Shown: piece after piece, positions 11,922 to 24,061 of the stretch | How positions within the stretch are numbered: position 1 is the stretch's first letter | Layout: the number at the start of each line of letters is the position of its first letter | Assembly (NCBI GenBank): GCA_022575985.1 | Contig: JAKSXM010000007.1 | Span: forward strand, 56,078,501 to 56,142,500 | Length of the DNA: 64,000 bases | DNA from: Anagrus nilaparvatae | Taxonomy: Eukaryota; Arthropoda; Insecta; Hymenoptera; Mymaridae | Direction of reading: 5' to 3' | Program-made: the position numbers and the translations under genes | The notes under the pieces: generated by a model | Told to the model about the DNA's origin: nothing | Databases searched by the model: none | Seen by the model: the letters and a program-made list of their open reading frames with translations, nothing else

Positions 11922-13955
11922 ACCGGTAAAATTTCGCAACCATTATGGAATTAAGACCTAATTTTTTTTTCAAAAATTTTTTCATCAAAAAATCTCAAAC
12001 TACTTTTTTTTTTTTTTAATTTGGATGTAATACCTCATTTATTTACATGAAAGTACTTATATTTGAAAGTACGATTTTTACTCGATATCTCGAATCGGAT
12101 ACTTAATTTTCTGAAAATTTTTTTTCTAAAATTTTTTTCACAAAAAAATACAAAAAATACTATTTTTTTTTTTTTTTTTGATGTAGTACCTAATTTATTT
12201 CCATGGAAGTACTAGTTTTAAGAACCTTGTTTATTGTTATTTTTTGTATCTGATACTTAATTTTTTCAAAATTTTTTTTGTCAAAGTTAAAAAAATATAA
12301 AAATAAAAAAAAATGCAATATTTTTTTTTTTTTTGGTGTAATACCTCATTTAATTCTATGAAAGTACTAATATCTGAAAATATTGTAACTAGTGATATTT
12401 CTAAACCATTATCGAATTAATATTTAATTTTTTTTCCAAACATTTTTTTATCAAAAAATCTCAAAACCCCCCCCTTTTTTTTTTATTTTGGATGTAATAC
12501 CTCATTTATTTCCATGAAAGTACTTATATTTGAAAGTACGATTTTTACTCGATATCTCGAATCGGATACTTAATTTTCTGAAAATTTTTTTTCTAAAATT
12601 TTTTTCACAAAAAAATACAAAAAATACTATTTTTTTTTTTTTTTTTGATGTAGTACCTAATTTATTTCCATGGAAGTACTAGTTTTAAGAACCTTGTTTA
12701 TTGTTATTTTTTGTATCTGATACTTAATTTTTTCAAAATTTTTTTTGTCAAAGTTAAAAAAATATAAAAATAAAAAAAAATGCAATATTTTTTTTTTTTT
12801 TTGGTGTAATACCTCATTTAATTCTATGAAAGTACTAATATCTGAAAATATTGTAACTAGTGATATTTCAAAACCATTATCGAATTAATATTTAATTTTT
12901 TTTCCAAACATTTTTTTATCAAAAAATCTCAAAACCCCCCCCTTTTTTTTTTATTTTGGATGTAATACCTCATTTATTTCCATGAAAGTACTTATACTTG
13001 AAAGTATGGTTTTTACTTGATATCTCCAATCTGATACTTAATTTTTTGAAAATTTTTTTCTCAAAATTTTTTTCACCAAAAAATACAAAAAAAACTTAAT
13101 TTTTTTTTATTTTTGGATGTAGTACGTAATTTATTTCTATGAGAGTACTAGTTTTAGAAATATCGTTTATAGTAATTTTTTGGACCTGAAACTTAATTTT
13201 TTCAAAATTTTTTTCTCAAAATTAAAAAAACAAAAAAATTAAAAAATCTGTAATATTTTTTTTTTTTTTAGTGTAATACTTCCTTTAATTCCATGAAAGT
13301 ACTAATATTTGAAAATTTTGCAATCGGTGGTATTTAACAACCATTATGGAATTAAGATCTAATTTTTTTTTCAAAAATTTTTTCATCAAAAAATCTCAAA
13401 CAATTTTTTTTTTTTTTTAATTTGGATGTTATACCTCATGTATTTCCATGAAAGTACTTATATTTGAAAGTACGATTTTTACTCGATATCTCGAATCTGA
13501 TAAATAATTTTTTGAAAATTTTTTTCCCAAAATTTTTGTCACAAAAAAATACAAAGAATACCAAATTTTTTTTTTGTTCGGACGTAGTACCTAATTAATT
13601 TCTGTGGAAGTACTAGTTTTAGAAATATCGTTTATAGCATTTTTTTGGACCTGATACCTAATTTTTTCAAAATTTTTTTCTCAATATTAATAAAATAAAA
13701 AAATTAAAAAATCTGTAATATTGTTTTTTTTTTAAGTGTAATACCTAGTTTATTTAAAATTTTTTTCTAAAAATTTGTTAAATAAAAAACATTAAATCAC
13801 AGCAACATTTTTTTTTCTTTTAAAATACGGTATTTAACTTTTTTTTATGAAATACTGATATCTCAAATTATAATTTTTATTAGATAAAATAGACCATTAT
13901 AAATATTTTGCTATTGTTAATGAGGAACCATAGTGCCAATCACTTGGCAGCGTTT
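11757..13955. mobile_element. Family B element, copy 2, with higher-order tandem repeats
   Basis: Starts with GGTTCCTCATAGAGGAACC and ends with GAGGAACCATAGTGCCAATC plus a TTGGCAG complement, that is, the mirror of copy 1. (GT)n lies at 11875-11912. The interior is a tandem array: the word GTAATACCTCATTTA or its variant GTAGTACCTAATTTA recurs about every 155 bp, and every third unit is nearly identical, giving a higher-order period of about 467 bp (starts 12024, 12491, 12959, 13435). It sits inside the hAT coding sequence, so it is younger than that gene. No ORF. Confidence 0.8.
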
Positions 13956-14999
13956 TTTTCATGATAAAACCCAATTATCTATATTTAAATTAAACTCCTG
14001 AAGAATATTCAAAACTAAATTGCCTAAATTTTCTCCTGACATTCTTAGCTCCTCAGAAGAATTCGTTTTTTCATCACTATTTGAAATTTTTAGATTTTTA
14101 GATGAACTCTTTTTTTTATTATTATTTGATAATTTTAAATTATCAGGAATACTTGCTTTCTCATTGCATTCAGGCTTTTTGAGTTGCGCAGAAGAACTTT
14201 CTTTTTCGGCTACATTTTGATTTGACAGTTCATCAAAAACGTCCAAAAATTTTACAAATTTTTCTTTTGCTGCTATGTCACTAGTTACAAACCTAATAAT
14301 TAAAGATAGTTGAGAAACATGACACAGATCTGTTGTTTCATCAAAAATTATACTGTAATATATACTTTTTAGCACATCTTTTAAAAGCCCCTCTAAAATT
14401 TCTTCACCGCATGTTTCTATAATTTCATTTTGCGTTGTTTTACTAATATACGTAGCTCGAGAAGAGCAGTTTTCAAGATGTTTTTTTAACTGAATATCTC
14501 CTCTTTTTACGAAAAGCTTAAGGAGCTCTCGGAAATTACCTTCATGTCCTCTAGATTTTTTTAAATTCAATTTCCCATCATCTCTATGTCCCCGAAAAGC
14601 AATATTATTGTTAGTAAATAATTGAATCCACAATTGGCTTTAATCGTTCACGATTTTCTTTAACTTCTTGAATCCTTTTTAAATTTATAATATTTAATAC
14701 GCACTTCTCGGGTTCATTTTTTGCAGCCAAAAAGCTTTCAGCTGCCCGTACGGCGTTTTTATGTTACTGAATATTTGCATGTTTTTCAAGGTATCCATCT
14801 TTCCCTGATAACTTAGCAAAAGCTCTTAAGGGTTCAGTTACTAAAACTTTCAACGGCATGTTACCACCGAGTGCATTATTGAAAAGAAGTGGGCAATATT
14901 TACAATAAAGCTCCTGATCTACTTGAGAAAGAACTAGCCAATCATATTTATTAAGGTAAATACGAAAAGTTCATCTCTGCCTTCATTCTTGTTTGAAAA

Positions 15000-15312
15000 G
15001 AAGTGTTACCTCGGTTTTTCCTGATGATGTTGCAGGTTCCATATCTGTTACGCTTACCCTAATTTGTAAAAGACTCAAGGTTATCAACGGGTGCTTAGAT
15101 CATAATTTTTTTTATTTTTTAAGTTATTATTAAACAATGGGGTTCATTTACTAGATACCATCAACGACGGGTAGAGCGAAACTATAATAATGTATTAAAA
15201 AATAAATAAATTATTTATTAAATAGTTATTTTTAGTAATGACGGTAAATATAGGATTCTTAAAATGTTTAGAATTAATAATAAAAATAAGACTTTTTTTT
15301 TGTGTGCCTGTG
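15000..15312. other. Spacer between hAT and Helitron remnants
   Basis: AT-rich with an unassigned GC-richer bit at 15165-15195. It should hold the hAT right end, but I see no clear CTGGATCCGCCGCTG. Confidence 0.45.
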
Positions 15313-16470
15313 TTATTTAATTTTAAATGTGTCAATAAATTTAATACATTTTTGATGCTTAATAGCATTATTAATTTTTTTAAATCTAGTAAAATTGTAA
15401 AATTTTGAAAAATAAATATCATTAAAGTGTCGTACTCGACTTAGAGCAACATGTGTTACCCCACAAGTCGATTCTTTTTCTCCAATATCTACAATTATTT
15501 TATTGAAGGTAAGCCCTTGAGCTTTATGAATTTTTAGACTGTGGGCAACTATTATTGGAAATTGTTTTCGTGTATAATTCACTCCTTTTTTGGGCCAATG
15601 ACGTGAAATAGGTATTCGGGAATTTTTTTTCCCTTTTTGAACCCTTATAATTGTCGAATTTGACTAATATATATAAGGGCATTGTAGGTGGTTGAGTATT
15701 TACTTGATAAAACCTTTACTGTCCTTAGTGACCCATTTACTAGTCCTCCATATACCCGTAGATTAGTTGTACGCATAATACGGCTATTATTACAAGCATT
15801 CAAGATATTTGGCAAACCAATCTCAGCATCTTAGCTGAGTATAAACGTTATGCTTATTCTGTGCAAGTATTAAGGAAACTGGTTATTTAGTTGCTTGAAG
15901 AAAAGCATTATTTATTTCTCGTACTAGTTGGTAATAAATGAAAAGCATTTTTAAATTTTTGTTTTTTTGATATCATTTAGTACTTGCTCTCTTCTAGTAG
16001 CTAGTACTTTGTAATCATCTGGTGATATTTTCCAGTAGCAATTCGGTCTAAAATTTGAATAAATTCTTTATCATTTTCAGCATTTTGCCGAAATGCTGTT
16101 TTTAATTGAATAAATTTGTCAAGTTCTTTTATAATTAATAAACCTTCAGTTGCCATCATATCCTCTAGTTCTAGTGTTAAATATAATCCTAAATCTTTAA
16201 CTTGAGGTAATTGTCTAAAATCACAAATAAGGTATATGTTTAAACCTTGAAAAGGTTCTTTACTTTTAGGAAATATTTCCCTACATCGTTTTTCAGTTTG
16301 ATACAAAAGTCTTGCTCCTATCATTGACATTTCATCAATTACTAAAAATTTAAGATTCTTTAATTGTAGTTGGAGCACTTTCACCTTGTAATGATTTAAA
16401 GTGTTTAGCTTTGAATGGTAGATTTAATAACGAGTGTAACGTCAATCCATTTATATTAATAGCTGGCCCC
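15313..16470 (-). pseudogene. Helitron-type PIF1-like DNA helicase remnant
   Basis: Minus strand from 16470: INGLTLHSLLNLPFK (16455-16410), KFLVIDEMSMIGARLLYQ with the DE Walker B box (16350-16300), CDFRQLPQVKDLGLY (16235-16185, G of GDFRQLPQV changed to C), LKTAFRQNAEND (16110-16070), then a decayed gap, AEIGLPN, RVYGGLVNGSLRTVK (15760-15715), and the C-terminal KIHKAQGLTFNKIIVDIGEK plus THVALSRVR (15540-15430). These are the conserved motifs II-VI of PIF1-family helicases as carried by Helitrons. The Walker A segment and the Rep domain are missing, and frames are broken. Non-functional. Confidence 0.85.
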
Positions 16471-16895
16471 AGGGCCCAAATTCTCTATTCTTTTCACGTA
16501 GTATGAGATAGAAACCATAAGTGTTACCGTGTATACCGAGTGATATAAAGCAATAAATGCCTTAGAACTACTATCTTTTTAAAATAAATTTCGACCTAAT
16601 GCAGCATTTCTATAAAAAGACTGTTACGCATGTAAGATAACTTAAGGTTTGATTTAATAGGTGGAGAAACTTTTAATTTTCTCGAATTAAAGGACTTACA
16701 TGTTATGTATGCCTTTTTGTTTGTCTTTTCAAATCAATTTCAGTTTGTGTTTTTAATATTAACTGAATATATTACGCAAATATCAATTTAAAAAAAAATA
16801 ATTTATTCATCAAAATCAAAAAACAAGTAAGTTAAAAACTTATATTTATAATTAACCGAAAAGCATATAAAAGGTAAACAAAATAATTTTAAAGG
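16471..16895. other. Spacer, no recognised feature
   Basis: AT-rich; could include the N-terminal remains of the Helitron helicase, but no further motif is legible. Confidence 0.4.
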
Positions 16896-16897
16896 TT

Positions 16898-17600
16898 AAT
16901 GGCCTTACTTGCATTGGCTTTAATTATAGATGAAGAAGAGGAAGCAACTAGAAGACAAAATATTAGGCAATTAAGGATTGATAGGTTTTTATTAAGAGAT
17001 GCAAGAAATCCATTTGATCTAGACCCTGAATACTTTCGCCGAATATAAAGGTATTTTTTAACTTTAGGCCATTAAATTAAATGATGTGACTAAATATAAA
17101 CATTTTTTACTGTTTGTTTCTTTTTTTTTAATTTAGAATGCCCCCTCAGCTTGTACTGGAATTAGTAAATTTACTTAATAATAATCTTGTAGCGCGTAGA
17201 ATAACAATTATTCCAGTCCATAACTAAGTATTAATAACTTTCAGATTCTGGATCTTAAAGTTGACTTGCAAATATGGGAACATTCAGTCAGTCAAATGAC
17301 TGTAAGTCGTTGAACAAAATACAATTATAATGGCAATTGGTCATTACAGAGACTTTTATATAAAATTTACCTCAACTAGAGAAGAAAGAGAACGCAGTAG
17401 CCACAGGTAATATTTTTTATTTATTAAAAGAACATTCTTATTATATTCTTTTTAAATATTACCGTTATCTATAAAGTGACAACAATGTAATAAATTAACT
17501 TTTATTATTTGATCTTTTCAATTTTACAGAACCATTTCGTATTCCTTGAGTATTAAGCAACAACGCCCAACAAGAAACGAGGAAAACTGTTTCCACCACA
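16898..17600 (+). pseudogene. PIF/Harbinger transposase, N-terminal remnant
   Basis: Encodes IDEEEEATRRQNIRQLRIDR, RNPFDLDPEYFRR and, after a short intron-like gap, RMPPQLVLELVNLLNNNLVA (17136-17195), the helix-rich N-terminal region of Harbinger nucleases. Beyond this the frame decays. Its C-terminal part is at 20440-20745; repeats and a LINE lie between. Confidence 0.65.
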
Positions 17601-17742
17601 AGCATCTGCATGCCACGAATGTTCAAACGGTAATTTTTCTTTTTATAGTATGTTTGTTAAATCTTTTTATGGATATACTTAAATTTTTAGATAACAGATA
17701 ACAACTATATTATAACTAACTTACGTATCTGCCCTGGCAGTA

Positions 17743-17945
17743 ATACTGATGAATTTATTTTTCTGGTCAGCGGCCAGAAAGAACGTATTTCCCGGCCGCT
17801 GCGCGTCCGGCAAAGACATTTTTTTTCGCCACTAATGCAGAAAAATCGTATACGACCCTGGGCCATAAAAAAAGAATGTCCCAAATCGCAGTTTACTTGG
17901 CTTCGGCTCGGAAGGTAATTTATGTACGATTTGGGCCATTCCATT
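17743..17945. repeat. Family D interspersed repeat, copy 1
   Basis: Segments CGGCCGCTGCGCGTCC, AAAAGAATGTCCCAAATCGCA, GGCTTCGGCTCGGAAGGTAA and the core CGATTTGGGCCATT. GC content is well above the surroundings. It abuts the 5' end of the LINE. The 79-codon minus ORF is spurious. Confidence 0.7.
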
Positions 17946-20236
17946 AATTAAAATGATTCAAACTTGCATAAATAAAGCTAGCAAAAATAATAAAAAATTA
18001 AATAAAATGAGAAAAGAATGGATTACAGTAGGAATTTTGAATTCAACTCATAATAAGGAATTTATCTATAATCTATTAAAAAGTAACCCAAATAATTCTG
18101 ACTTATAAAAATATTACAATAAATATTGTAAATGTCTTAAAAATGTAATAATAGCAGCTAAAATTATAAATGATAATGAAAAAGTAAAAAGCATTAGAAA
18201 TAACTCGCGTAAAATTTGGAATTTCATAGATTGTAAATTAGGTAGAAAAAATAAAAATACCATTAATAGCTTTCAACAAAGATTATTAATGATGATAGAA
18301 CGTATGAAAATCAAAAAGATATTGTTAACAGTTTTAATTGAAACTACAATACTGTTGGTGTTAATTTGCTAAATAAATTCTCTAACATTAATACAGCTAA
18401 TAATTTAACTCAAACTAACATTAATACATCTAGTTGTGAATCTATATACCTCTATGAAACAAATATCAGTGAGGTGTTTAAAATTGTGGCTAATTTGAAG
18501 GATAAGAGTGGTGGAGTAGATGGCATTAATGCTAAAAGTTTAAAAATTTTGAACAATATGATAACAGGTCCTTTAGCATACATTTTTAATATATCTATTG
18601 ATAATGGAATTCGGCCAATTTCCTTGAAAATGGCAGAAATAATTCCAATTTACAAAGGTGGTAATAAGACCTTGATGACTAATTATCGTCCCATCTCTCT
18701 TATCTCGAATCTTGCCAAGATTTTTGAAAAAGTTATTCACACTAGATTAACTATTTACCTAAGATCTAAAGGCTTCATTTCTGAGCGTCAGTTTGGTTTT
18801 TTGCAGGGCTGTGGCACAAAAGACGCGTTACATTGTATTACAGAACATATTTATAAAAGTTTTAATAACATAAAGTAGTAATAGGCACTTTTATTGATCT
18901 AAAAAAAACATTCGACACAGTACAGCATGAAATTTTACTAGAAAAATTGGAAAAATATGGAATAAGGGGTATTACTAATCTATTAATTAAAAAATACCTT
19001 TTGAATAGACAGAATGCAGTTAAGAATGGTGATACAATTAGTGATTTTCTAACTATTAATATAGGAGTCCCGCAAGGTTCAATATTGGGGCCTCTACTTT
19101 TTTTAGTGTATATTAATGATCTGTTAAAGTTATTACCGCTAATTTTCTCTTATGCTGATGATACAGCAATTTTTGCCATTGAAAATGATTGGATCAGGGC
19201 TCAAGCAGTGATGAATGAATATTTATCACTGGTTGGGGTCTGGTTCACTAATAATAAATTAACATTAAACCCTGAAAAAACAGTTTATATAACTTTTGGT
19301 TCCTCTAAATCTAGCATCCCAATTAATGACCTATTCATTCATATTAATCATATGAAGATAGAAAGGGTAAAGACGGTAAAATACTTGGGAATATATCTGG
19401 ACCAGTTCTTGAAGTGGGACTCCCATGTTAATTTTACTGTTAGTAGAATAAAATACCTGACTTTTGTTTTCTATAAATTGAGATACCTTGATAATTTCAT
19501 TCTTAAAATGATATATTCTAAGTATTGCCTCCTACGGAATTTCTGTCTGGGGTAGTGCTTACAATAACAGTCTAAGAATACTCCAATCATATCAAAATAA
19601 AGTAACTAAATTTATAGGAACCAACAGTGATCTTTTAAATTTCTTAAATATCAAACAACAATTCGTATTAAATTCATTAATTTATTATTATGATGATTTT
19701 CAACAAAGATACATTAAATCATCTTCCAAATCAAGAAATAAAATCTTAATCTTGCCTAAAATAAATAAGTCGGTCTTTAGAAATAGTTCACTAATAGTTG
19801 CTATGAATACCTTCAATAGCCTACCTAAAACCTTAAAGATATGCCAAAATAAAACACAAAATAATCTTAAAAAATTATTAAAAATTCAGTTGTTTGCTTA
19901 GTGCTAGTCTACCTAACGCTGGGGGACATTCCTAACATTATTTTGATTCGTTTGGTTGGTTGCAAATTTAAATTAATTTAAATTATTTCACAAATTATAA
20001 TGTTTATATTTTTATTTAGTTTAGTTCTGTTTTCGATTGTATAATTTTTTAGTTTAATTTTTATTTTATATTTATAATTAAATTATACTGCCTATCCCTG
20101 CACAGATTTTCTTGAAAATCTCTAGGGTATAGCATTATTTTTATATTATTTTTGTGAGTGATAATTTTGTAATATCTCCATAAAATTATATGTAAGATGA
20201 TGTATATATTTTTGGGCAATAAATAATAATAATAAT
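17946..20236 (+). mobile_element. Non-LTR retrotransposon (Jockey/CR1-like), 5'-truncated
   Basis: Reads from the linker before RT (KEWITVGILNSTHNKEFIYN, SRKIWNFIDCKLG) through the RT: YRPISLISNLAKIFEKVIHT, ERQFGFLQGCGT, IDLKKTFDTVQHEILL, GVPQGSILGPLLFLVYINDL, the catalytic YADD (SYADDTAIFA), then KTVKYLGIYLD, and YGISVWGSAYNNSLRILQ to a stop at about 19901. A UTR of about 330 bp ends in AAATAATAATAATAAT. Frame breaks: a -1-type shift near 18875 and another near 19525, plus an early stop near 18106. The endonuclease domain is missing. The catalytic YADD survives, but the copy cannot make one protein. Confidence 0.93.
18366..19555 (+). pseudogene. Reverse transcriptase domain of the LINE, two frames
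   Basis: The two open pieces (18366-18878 and 18947-19555) are halves of one RT domain. The first ends within ...HIYKSFNN; the second starts after DLKKTFDTVQHE, with the first catalytic Asp in IDLKKTFD in the gap between the ORFs (about 18890-18920). Fingers, palm and thumb motifs are in the right order. Confidence 0.9.
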
Positions 20237-20439
20237 GTATGCGTGCATTACACCGATTCACACATGTATACTGAAATATAAATTTTGTGCTATTGAAAAT
20301 TATGAAGCTTTTTTTAAAATTTTTTTGCTTTTACGTGTTCGTATTGAATTGTTATATTTAACCCGAGCATAAAATTTGAAAATTAAAAATTATTTATATA
20401 AAACAGAATTACAAGTTTATAAATTCCCGTTGGTTAAGC
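20237..20439. other. Short AT-rich spacer after the LINE
   Basis: No feature seen; might be Harbinger sequence too decayed to read. Confidence 0.4.
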
Positions 20440-20745
20440 AAACCCACTACAATTCGCCCTCTGACTGAGTTTCTCATGTAGCCATTCTCATAGAGAAATT
20501 AGGAGAAACCGTTGTAAGATATTTTATTAATACGTATCTTAAGGGCTCCACCAAATTCACCAGAAGCTGCTTACAATAGAGAAATTAGGAGAAACCGTTG
20601 TAAGGTAGAGCGAACTTTTGGTATACTGTCTAACTTTTGGCGCTCAATTAACCGGCATCGTACTTTAAGTTATACACCAATTAAAGTAGCTATAATAATA
20701 GACGCATGCGCTATTTTGCATAATTTTCGAATAATGAATGGGTAG
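20440..20745 (+). pseudogene. PIF/Harbinger transposase, C-terminal remnant
   Basis: Encodes AYNREIRRNRCKVERTFGIL and SNFWRSINRHRTLSYTP, then VAIIIDACAILHNFRIMNG and a stop: the last catalytic Glu region (R..VE..FG) and the ACAILHN motif of Harbinger nucleases. It contains a local duplication of about 87 bp. Its N-terminal half is at 16898-17600. Confidence 0.85.
20489..20604 (+). repeat. Direct duplication inside the Harbinger remnant
   Basis: AGAGAAATTAGGAGAAACCG followed by TTGTAAG occurs at about 20489-20517 and again at 20576-20604, 87 bp apart. Confidence 0.85.
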
Positions 20746-21057
20746 GAACATCATTACCTTAATTTTTCTTATGCTACAGTCAGTTTGTAATGTTATGATT
20801 ATTTATATTATATTTTTTAGATTTATTTATTTGTTGATCTTTGTTGATCCAGATTTTTTAATTTTATTTCCTGACAATGGTATCTAACTTGGAGACCCAG
20901 ATTTGAATAGACATGAATTCAATAGAGGAATTATAGAACTAGATCATATTATAGATTTTTATTATCGATGAAATTAAAAATATTTTTAGTATAGATAAAA
21001 TCAACTTATGTATTTTTTTGCAAACATTTATATGAAATATAAATTTCTCATTTTTAA
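20746..21057. other. AT-rich spacer
   Basis: Possibly Harbinger 3' flank. No ORF or repeat recognised. Confidence 0.4.
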
Positions 21058-24000
21058 GCTACTCGTACGAAAATACTGAACTAAAAAATATTTCACACGA
21101 GTTTTCGGAGCGCGCGCTGTCTTCATTCGTGTTTTATAGTTGAAAACAATATAAAGTCGGTAAAAGCGAGTGCGTTTAAGTTCGGAGAGAAAAATTAAAC
21201 GAAAGTTTTTTTCGTTCACAAAATCTGAGTGAATTTTTTTTTTGAATGCACTGTCGGCTTACTGCGCACCCTCTCCTCTTTTAATCGTCACACCGGGCTT
21301 GAACGTACCGGAAAGTTGACCTAAAATGACGACAAAATCGGCTTGGGCAGACTTTGAATATATATTTTTTTACCTCAATTCCTTCCTACTAGAAAATCCG
21401 AGCTGCTCGTCTGCCCGACTTTCATGGGACCTATAATTGCTTATTTTAAGTTTTTTTAAGTTAATGACTTAAATTGCCGCCAAAATTTTATTTCTTCATA
21501 AAAATAACTTCTATAGGTCTCGAAAATTTTTTAAAAGCCTCACGCTTCCAACAATTTCTTACTTGTCTCTTTTCATTGATCTGTTTTCAAAATATGGTAA
21601 TTTAAAGTCAGAGTCCCAATTTCAGAATTTTAAAAAAAAGTCATTTTTATCATTATCTTTGAAAAACTATATCTCAGAAACTATTCAATGAAAAGAGACG
21701 AGTAAAAATTTTTTTAAAAATTTAAGCTTATAGAAAATTTTTGAGACCTATAAAACAAATTTTTATGAATAATTATAATTTTAGCAATAATTTAAAAATT
21801 GGTCATTTTAGGCTAAAAATGGGCCTTTAGTTTATTTACTATAACGATGAAAGAATTGGTGTTATAAAATTGCGGTTTACGGGGCTTGAAAAGTTACACT
21901 TACACCGAAAAAATAAAACTAACCAGAAGTTTTTTTTGCGTTGAACCAATTAAAGCCCCTGTGTAATAACTAATAATGGTCTACTTGCAATGACTTCAAA
22001 TATTAGAATAGGTTTTCCATAAATAAAATATTAATTTATTGTAATATATAATTTCATTTAGAAAAAATTTATTATTAATAATATAGTAAAAATTTTATTT
22101 GCCTTTGATTATATATAAAATAATTTCGTCTTTACAAATAATAGTAATTTTTAATTTTATTAACAAAAAAATAGTACATTTTATTTTATCTTTTATTAAT
22201 TTTATTATTCACTAAACTTGTAAGATTTTTGTGCAGTTTATAATGGTTTATACCTATACATATGTTTTGTAAAAGTTTTTTTATTTTTTTTAATATATAT
22301 TTAATATAGAAAAAGTATTAGACGCTTCAATTATTTTACATAATATTTTTCAAAGGGTACTAAAATACTTTAAATTATTACTATTTTTTATAAAGACAAA
22401 TTTATTTAATATATAATCAAAAATGCAAATAAAATTTTTATTGTATTAATAATAATAAATTTTTTCTAAATGAAATTATATATTACAATAAATTAATATT
22501 TTATTTGTGGAAAACTTATTCTAATATTTGAAGTCATTGCAAGTAGACCATTATTAGTTATTACACAGGGGCTTTAATTGGTTCAACGGCAAAAAAACTT
22601 CTGGTTAGTTTTATTTTTTTGGTGTAAGTGTAACTTTTCAAGCCTCGTAAAAAGTAATTTTATAACACTAATTCTTTCATCGTTATAGTAAATAAACTAA
22701 AGGCCTATTTTTAGCCTAAAATGACCAATTTTTAAATTATTGCTAAAATTGTAATTGTTCATGGAAATTTGTTTTATAGGTCTCAAAAATTTTCTATAAG
22801 CTTAAATTTTTTAAAAAATTTTTACTCGTCTCTTTTTATTGAATAGTTTCCGAGATATAATTTTTCAAAGATAATGATAAAAATGACTTTTTTTAAAAAT
22901 TCTTAAATTGGGACTCTAAGAAAACAGATCAATGAAAAGAGACGAGTAAGGAATTTTTGGAAGCGTGAGGCTTGTAAAAAATTTTTGAGACCTATAGAAG
23001 TTATTTTTATGAAGAAATAAAATTTTGGCGGCAATTTAAGTCATTAATTTAAAAAAACTTAAAATACGCAATTATAGGTCCCATGAAAGTCGGGCAGACG
23101 AGCAGCTCGGATTTTCTAGTAGGAAGGAAGTGACGTAAAAAATATATATTAAAAGTCTGCCCAAGCCGATTTTGTCGTCATTTTAGGTCAACTTTCCGGT
23201 ACGTTCAAGCACGGTGTGTCAAGAAAATAGCAGAACAAAATAAAGAGTTTTGTTATTGCTCTCAAAATGGGAATAAATGGCAATAAATGCTTGTAATTAA
23301 TAAAAATTGTTTTGATAAATTGAAAATATATAATTTTAACGTAGCCTAATGTTAATTTGATTTAGCCTGATATTTTGTATTTTATATTTATTTAAGGAGT
23401 TATTATCGTAAAGAGAGAATTTGAGTAGATTAATATATGTGTAATTCAGATTTTTGCATGTTATAATTAATTTTTTGGTCATGGTTATTTTTAAAATAAA
23501 ACTAGCTACTGGCTACTGTTATGATGCAAAACAGATCAAGCATATTTTTAACACAAAATACCAATATTAAAAAAATAGTGAATGTATTACTTTTATTATT
23601 ATTTTAAATGATTCACAATTTAATTAATTAACCTAAATTTACAAAAGAATTTTTCATAATTAAATATTTTATTATTTATTTATAAGGCCAATAATAATAT
23701 AATAAAATTATTTTTTTATGATTCTATATTTTCAATTTATTAAAAGAAATTTTAATTATAAGCATTTATTCCCATTTTGAGAGCAATAACAAAACTCTAT
23801 TTGTTTCTGCTATTTTCTTGACGATTAAAAGAGGAGAGGGTGCGCAATAAGCCGACAGCGCATTCAAAAAAAAAATTCACTCAGATTTTGTGAACGAAAA
23901 AAAATTTCGTTTAATTTTTCTCTCCGAACTTAAACGCACTCGCTTTTACCGACTTTATATTGTATTGAACCGTATTGAACTATAAAATACGAATGAAGAC

Positions 24001-24061
24001 AACGCGCGCTCCGAAAACTCGTGTGAAATATTTTTTAGTTCAGTATTTTCGTACGAGTAGC
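21058..24061. mobile_element. 3-kb foldback palindrome
   Basis: Ends GCTACTCGTACGAAAATACT and its complement at 24042-24061. Arms of about 1.2 kb are highly similar over their whole length; examples are GACCTAAAATGACGACAAAA and complement, and GGCTTTAATTGGTTCAACG and complement. The centre is near 22340. The right arm also holds an inserted 603-bp MITE. No protein-like ORF; the 63-codon minus ORF at the left end recurs in part in the right arm. No clear target duplication. Confidence 0.85.
23219..23821. mobile_element. MITE of 603 bp nested in the right palindrome arm
   Basis: Ends TCAAGAAAATAGCAG and CTGCTATTTTCTTGA, extending inward through GTTTTGTTATTGCTCTCAAA. The left arm of the palindrome has the uninterrupted sequence (TTTTAATCGTCACACCGGGC), so this insertion is later than the palindrome. 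No ORF. Confidence 0.9.

Larger units (their letters stand above)
9782..14960 (-). pseudogene. hAT transposase (52 kDa repressor/ZMYM1-like, DUF4371), split by three insertions
   Basis: Minus-strand pieces in order: 14955-14870 gives KYDWLVLSQVDQELYCKYCP, a TTF-type zinc-finger segment; 14633-13959 gives RGHEGNFRELLKLF, QNEIIETCGEEIL and SIIFDETTDLCHVSQLSL, the DUF4371/RNase H-like first Asp region; 11450-10540 gives NCVGISTDGCSVM, CHNHALNLSI, CETRWIERHEGV and LEHDTLLL; 10080-9782 gives ISVASAERSFSSLKRLKTWL, the hAT dimerisation domain, ending in NNPRLEFSL and a stop. Together they cover a whole transposase. Breaks: stops near 14765 and 14613, loss of frame near 9990, and insertions at 10094-10530, 11480-11712 and 11757-13955. 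It is therefore inactive. The Ser/Asn/Lys-rich insert at 14220-14040 is an odd low-complexity stretch. Family call secure. Confidence 0.9.

Noticed and set aside
13959..14220. 66-codon plus-strand ORF opposite the hAT segment
   Set aside because: Shadow of the minus-strand transposase frame.
17705..17944. 79-codon minus ORF
   Set aside because: Falls in the family D repeat; the other family D copies do not keep this frame.
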